Positions 44,930 through 47,113 of a stretch of DNA of 47,113 nucleotides are shown here, piece by piece. This DNA comes from Tannerella sp. (GTDB lineage: Bacteria; Bacteroidota; Bacteroidia; Bacteroidales; Tannerellaceae). The stretch spans positions 1 through 47,113 of the forward strand of contig JAITVS010000224.1 in the NCBI GenBank assembly GCA_031285685.1, given 5' to 3'. The position numbers and the translations under genes are program-made. Position 1 is the first letter of the stretch, and the number at the start of each line of letters is the position of its first letter. Under the pieces are notes generated by a model. The model did no database searches. It was not told the DNA's origin and was given only the letters and a program-made list of their open reading frames with translations.

Positions 44930-44962
44930 CAAATATATAAAATCTTTTTATCACTTTGCAAA
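44930..44962 (-). promoter_or_regulatory. Promoter of the first metallophosphoesterase gene
   Basis: Minus strand TTTG (44962-44959), 21-bp spacer, TATATTTG (44937-44930). It overlaps the 3' end of the upstream paralogue and leaves an ~12-base leader to the ATG at 44911. Confidence 0.6.
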
Positions 44963-46045
44963 AGAACATTCGAAAACTACAAATTCGCTATTTGTTCCGA
45001 TGCGAAAGGGCGGTCCCCATAACGACAGACCGGAGGATACATAGAAATGCGTGTTACCTTCTTTTTTATAGCCGTAGCTTAAGTCAAAAAGATAATTGGT
45101 CAGAAAATTGAGTGGAATGATTTGTCCGTCGTGCGTATGTCCGCTGAATTGCAGGTCAAATCCTGCCTGTTGTATCCCGCTTAAGTGTTGAGGCTGATGG
45201 TCGATGATAATTGTTGGTTTTGACATGTCGACGAGTCTGGTCCAGTCATTTGTCGTTAATCGATTTCTATTGCTGTAGTCATCGCGTCCGATGATTTGAA
45301 GTCCGCAAGGCAGCATTATAGCCGAGTCTCTCAATAGCTGTATCTTTGTTGTACGGATAAAATCAATGCAGTTATCTATTCCGCTGATATATTCGTGATT
45401 ACCGGGAGTCATGTAAATGCCCATCGGTGCATGAAGACGGTTTAGATCCCGGTCCATCTCCTGAGATATGACGGGCGTTGTACTGTTATCAATCAGGTCT
45501 CCTCCGATCAGAATGATGTCCGGATTTTCGGCATTTATCCGGTCAATATTCCTTTTCAACCGGCTTTTATCCGTACCGAGCCCAAGATGCCAATCACTGA
45601 TCGCGACTATTTTTAATTTATCTTTGTTTAGAAGATGCTTGTCGATCAATATGTTGATAACTTGTTTATTCGGATGTTGATAATTAATATAGCCGTAGAC
45701 TAATACTCCTATTGTCAAAGCTAAAGCAGTCACGAATCCATAGGAGAAGGAGCTGTTGAATACTTTTATCAGATCGGTACAGGCAAGGAATATGACCATA
45801 TAGAGAGTAAATACGAGCCATCCGGAGCCGATCTGAAAAAGGGTATGACTGACGGGAAAGGGGACTTGTTTTGCGTCACGCAAGGCGAACGAAGCGAAAA
45901 GAAGCAGTGCGCAAACCCAGTAAAGCGTGCTGTATGTACCCCGAACAAATAAAGAAAGATGTCCAAGGGTCTGGAGTCCCCGGACAAAAATATAGATATT
46001 GCCAAGCAAATAGCTGACTAACATCAAAATAAAAATTAGCGGCAT
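44951..46045 (-). CDS. Membrane-bound metallophosphoesterase (second of two)
   Basis: 364 residues. N-terminal membrane helices (~1-130; PLIFILMLVSYLLGNIYIFV, LFQIGSGWLVFTLYMVIFL) then the calcineurin-like domain with AISDWHLGLG, IGGDLIDN, PGNHEYISG, IDHQPQHLSG and FSGHTHDG. It is colinear with the neighbouring paralogue at 43736-44911, including the DHQP and GHTH parts, so the pair looks like an old tandem duplication. I saw no consensus -7 box directly upstream; the gene might be read from within the 46050-46100 region. Substrate unknown. Confidence 0.9.
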   Translation of the reverse strand: MPLIFILMLVSYLLGNIYIFVRGLQTLGHLSLFVRGTYSTLYWVCALLLFASFALRDAKQVPFPVSHTLFQIGSGWLVFTLYMVIFLACTDLIKVFNSSFSYGFVTALALTIGVLVYGYINYQHPNKQVINILIDKHLLNKDKLKIVAISDWHLGLGTDKSRLKRNIDRINAENPDIILIGGDLIDNSTTPVISQEMDRDLNRLHAPMGIYMTPGNHEYISGIDNCIDFIRTTKIQLLRDSAIMLPCGLQIIGRDDYSNRNRLTTNDWTRLVDMSKPTIIIDHQPQHLSGIQQAGFDLQFSGHTHDGQIIPLNFLTNYLFDLSYGYKKEGNTHFYVSSGLSLWGPPFRIGTNSEFVVFECSFAK

Positions 46046-46105
46046 TCTGTATTTGTGTTTTAGAAAATCCTGTCGGATTGTTATGTTTGATTTGTTGTAA
46101 AATAA

Positions 46106-46141
46106 AAACGGGCATACTGTTTATTTATTGTATGCCCGTTT
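46106..46141 (-). terminator. Terminator after the MFS transporter gene
   Basis: AAACGGGCATAC (46106-46117), 12-base loop, GTATGCCCGTTT (46130-46141): perfect 12-bp stem, with a T-rich tail in the minus-strand transcript (TTTTTATTTT). Confidence 0.85.
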
Positions 46142-46156
46142 CCTTATAAGGATGAT

Positions 46157-47113
46157 TTATGCCTCAATCGGCTTGTATTTCGGGACTAATGTTTTCATAA
46201 CCGCCCATCCGATGAGGTAGGCTATGGCACAGAAGCAGAAAATTATGAAATATCCTGCAGGTTTGCCTTCGAAACCTAAGAATGTCATATTCGTTTCGCC
46301 TGCATAAACGAATAGGTTGCCAGCTGTTTTTTGAAGGAGCATTGAGCCGATACCGCCTGCCATGCCACCAATGCCGGTAATTGTCGCAATCGCGCTTTTG
46401 GGGAACATATCACCTACGGTCGAGAAAATATTAGCAGACCATGATTGGTGAGCTGCACCTCCAAGACCAATCAGAATAACCGGAAACCAGGGAGAAATGG
46501 TGCCCATTGGTTGAGCCATCAATACCACCAATGGAATAAATGCAAAAATCAACATCGCCTGCATGCGCGCCGCATACGGATCTTTGCCGTTTTTTTTGAT
46601 AATGATTGAAGGTAGTTTTCCTCCGTAAATTGACAACATGGTGATTGCATACAATGTAAAAATCAATGCGATACCTAATCCTTCCGATGTTTTGATGCCG
46701 AATTGCGTATTCAGATACGAAGGTGTCCAAAAAAGGAAAAACCACCATACGCCGTCGGTCATAAATTTGCCGAAAGCAAATGACCAGGTTTGTTTGAATT
46801 TAAGACATTCCATAAATGATAGTTTTCTTTCCGGTTTCGCCTCAGATGCTTCTGTGGTATTTGTTTCCGAATCTCTATCCGAAAGAATGTAGTCCAATTC
46901 AGCTTTATTTACATGTGGACTGTCTTCCGGTTTTTTGTACATAAATACCCAGAATCCCCTCCATATAAATCCCAATGCACCAATAACGATAAAAGCCATT
47001 TCCCAGCCGTTGCCTACACCCAGTCCTTTAAAGTATTTCGCCAGCAGTGGAATAGTCAGCGGAGCTGCCAGTGCGCCGACCGATGCTCCGGCATTAAAAA
47101 TACTGGTAGCATA
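46157..47113 (-). CDS. MFS transporter, ACS/ExuT-like, C-terminal part (5' end outside window)
   Basis: The frame is open to the window edge, so the visible 318 residues are the C-terminal part of an ~420-430-residue protein. It enters with ATSIFNAGASVGALAAPLTI, the anion:cation symporter (ACS) pattern of hexuronate transporters of the ExuT kind, then a cytoplasmic loop between the two six-helix halves (residues rich in charge, KPEDSPHVNKAELDYILSD), and the second half with PSYLNTQFGI, GGKLPSIIIKKNG, WFPVILIGLGGAAHQ and AIATITGIGGMAGGIGSM. The family imports hexuronates or related anions; the substrate cannot be fixed here. An enzyme for the sugar may lie beyond the window edge. Confidence 0.85.
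   Translation of the reverse strand, partial: YATSIFNAGASVGALAAPLTIPLLAKYFKGLGVGNGWEMAFIVIGALGFIWRGFWVFMYKKPEDSPHVNKAELDYILSDRDSETNTTEASEAKPERKLSFMECLKFKQTWSFAFGKFMTDGVWWFFLFWTPSYLNTQFGIKTSEGLGIALIFTLYAITMLSIYGGKLPSIIIKKNGKDPYAARMQAMLIFAFIPLVVLMAQPMGTISPWFPVILIGLGGAAHQSWSANIFSTVGDMFPKSAIATITGIGGMAGGIGSMLLQKTAGNLFVYAGETNMTFLGFEGKPAGYFIIFCFCAIAYLIGWAVMKTLVPKYKPIEA

Noticed and set aside
44912-44932. TTG start for the first metallophosphoesterase
   Set aside because: The TTG is part of the TATATTTG box, so it would be upstream of the transcript start; ATG 44911 fits better.

Overview
The window looks like a chromosomal segment from a Bacteroidales bacterium (Bacteroides/Parabacteroides-like; genus not resolved). 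The reasons are the Bacteroidetes-type promoter (-7 TAnnTTTG with a TTG/TTTG box 19-21 bp upstream) in front of many genes, DUF349, DUF2723 and DUF4249 proteins, TlpA-like lipoproteins of the DUF4369 type, an ECF sigma/FecR/STN-TonB receptor module, the sdhC-sdhA-sdhB order, and a GH29 fucosidase lipoprotein. I see no rRNA, tRNA, CRISPR array, insertion sequence or phage gene. Both edges cut a gene: a decarboxylase beta subunit on the left and an MFS transporter on the right.

Layout. 1-6.2 kb: end of oadB, a five-repeat DUF349 protein, an ATP-grasp-like protein, a convergent membrane-anchored MutS-like ATPase and a small lipoprotein. 6.2-10 kb: a regulatory-looking intergenic region with back-to-back promoter motifs, a DEDDh exonuclease, an AspT/YidE-type transporter and a U32 protein. 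10-14.2 kb: TlpA-like thioredoxin lipoprotein, dihydroorotate-dehydrogenase-like protein, then divergently a thioesterase and dprA. The 436-base gap after dprA has no convincing gene but holds a good leftward promoter. 14.2-17.8 kb: succinate dehydrogenase/fumarate reductase operon, bounded upstream by a perfect 36-bp palindrome. 17.9-23.4 kb: ECF sigma, FecR, TonB receptor and DUF4249 lipoprotein in one leftward cluster.

23.5-30.8 kb is a rightward run: collagen-like lipoprotein, THUMP/RlmL-type methyltransferase with a long R/G/D-rich tail, DPP-IV-type peptidase, purD, a membrane protein and a DedA-like protein, several with overlapping ends. 30.8-37.1 kb runs leftward: polysaccharide deacetylase and DUF2723 membrane protein; greA and a HIT protein; a TlpA-like lipoprotein that lacks the CxxC pair. 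37.2-41.3 kb runs rightward: SIS isomerase, PfkB kinase, YjbQ protein, GH29 fucosidase. 41.4-47.1 kb: small outer-membrane protein, an ECF sigma gene with an in-frame amber codon followed by its TonB-C-like partner, two tandem membrane metallophosphoesterases, and the MFS transporter.

Most of the segment is core metabolism and envelope biology. The features most worth a second look are the amber-interrupted sigma factor with intact promoter and partner, the GCAAAT-rich divergent regulatory region near 6.2-6.4 kb, the orphan promoter after dprA, the 36-bp palindrome before sdhC, and proteins with altered active sites or unusual extra regions. I did not identify a clearly new multi-gene system.
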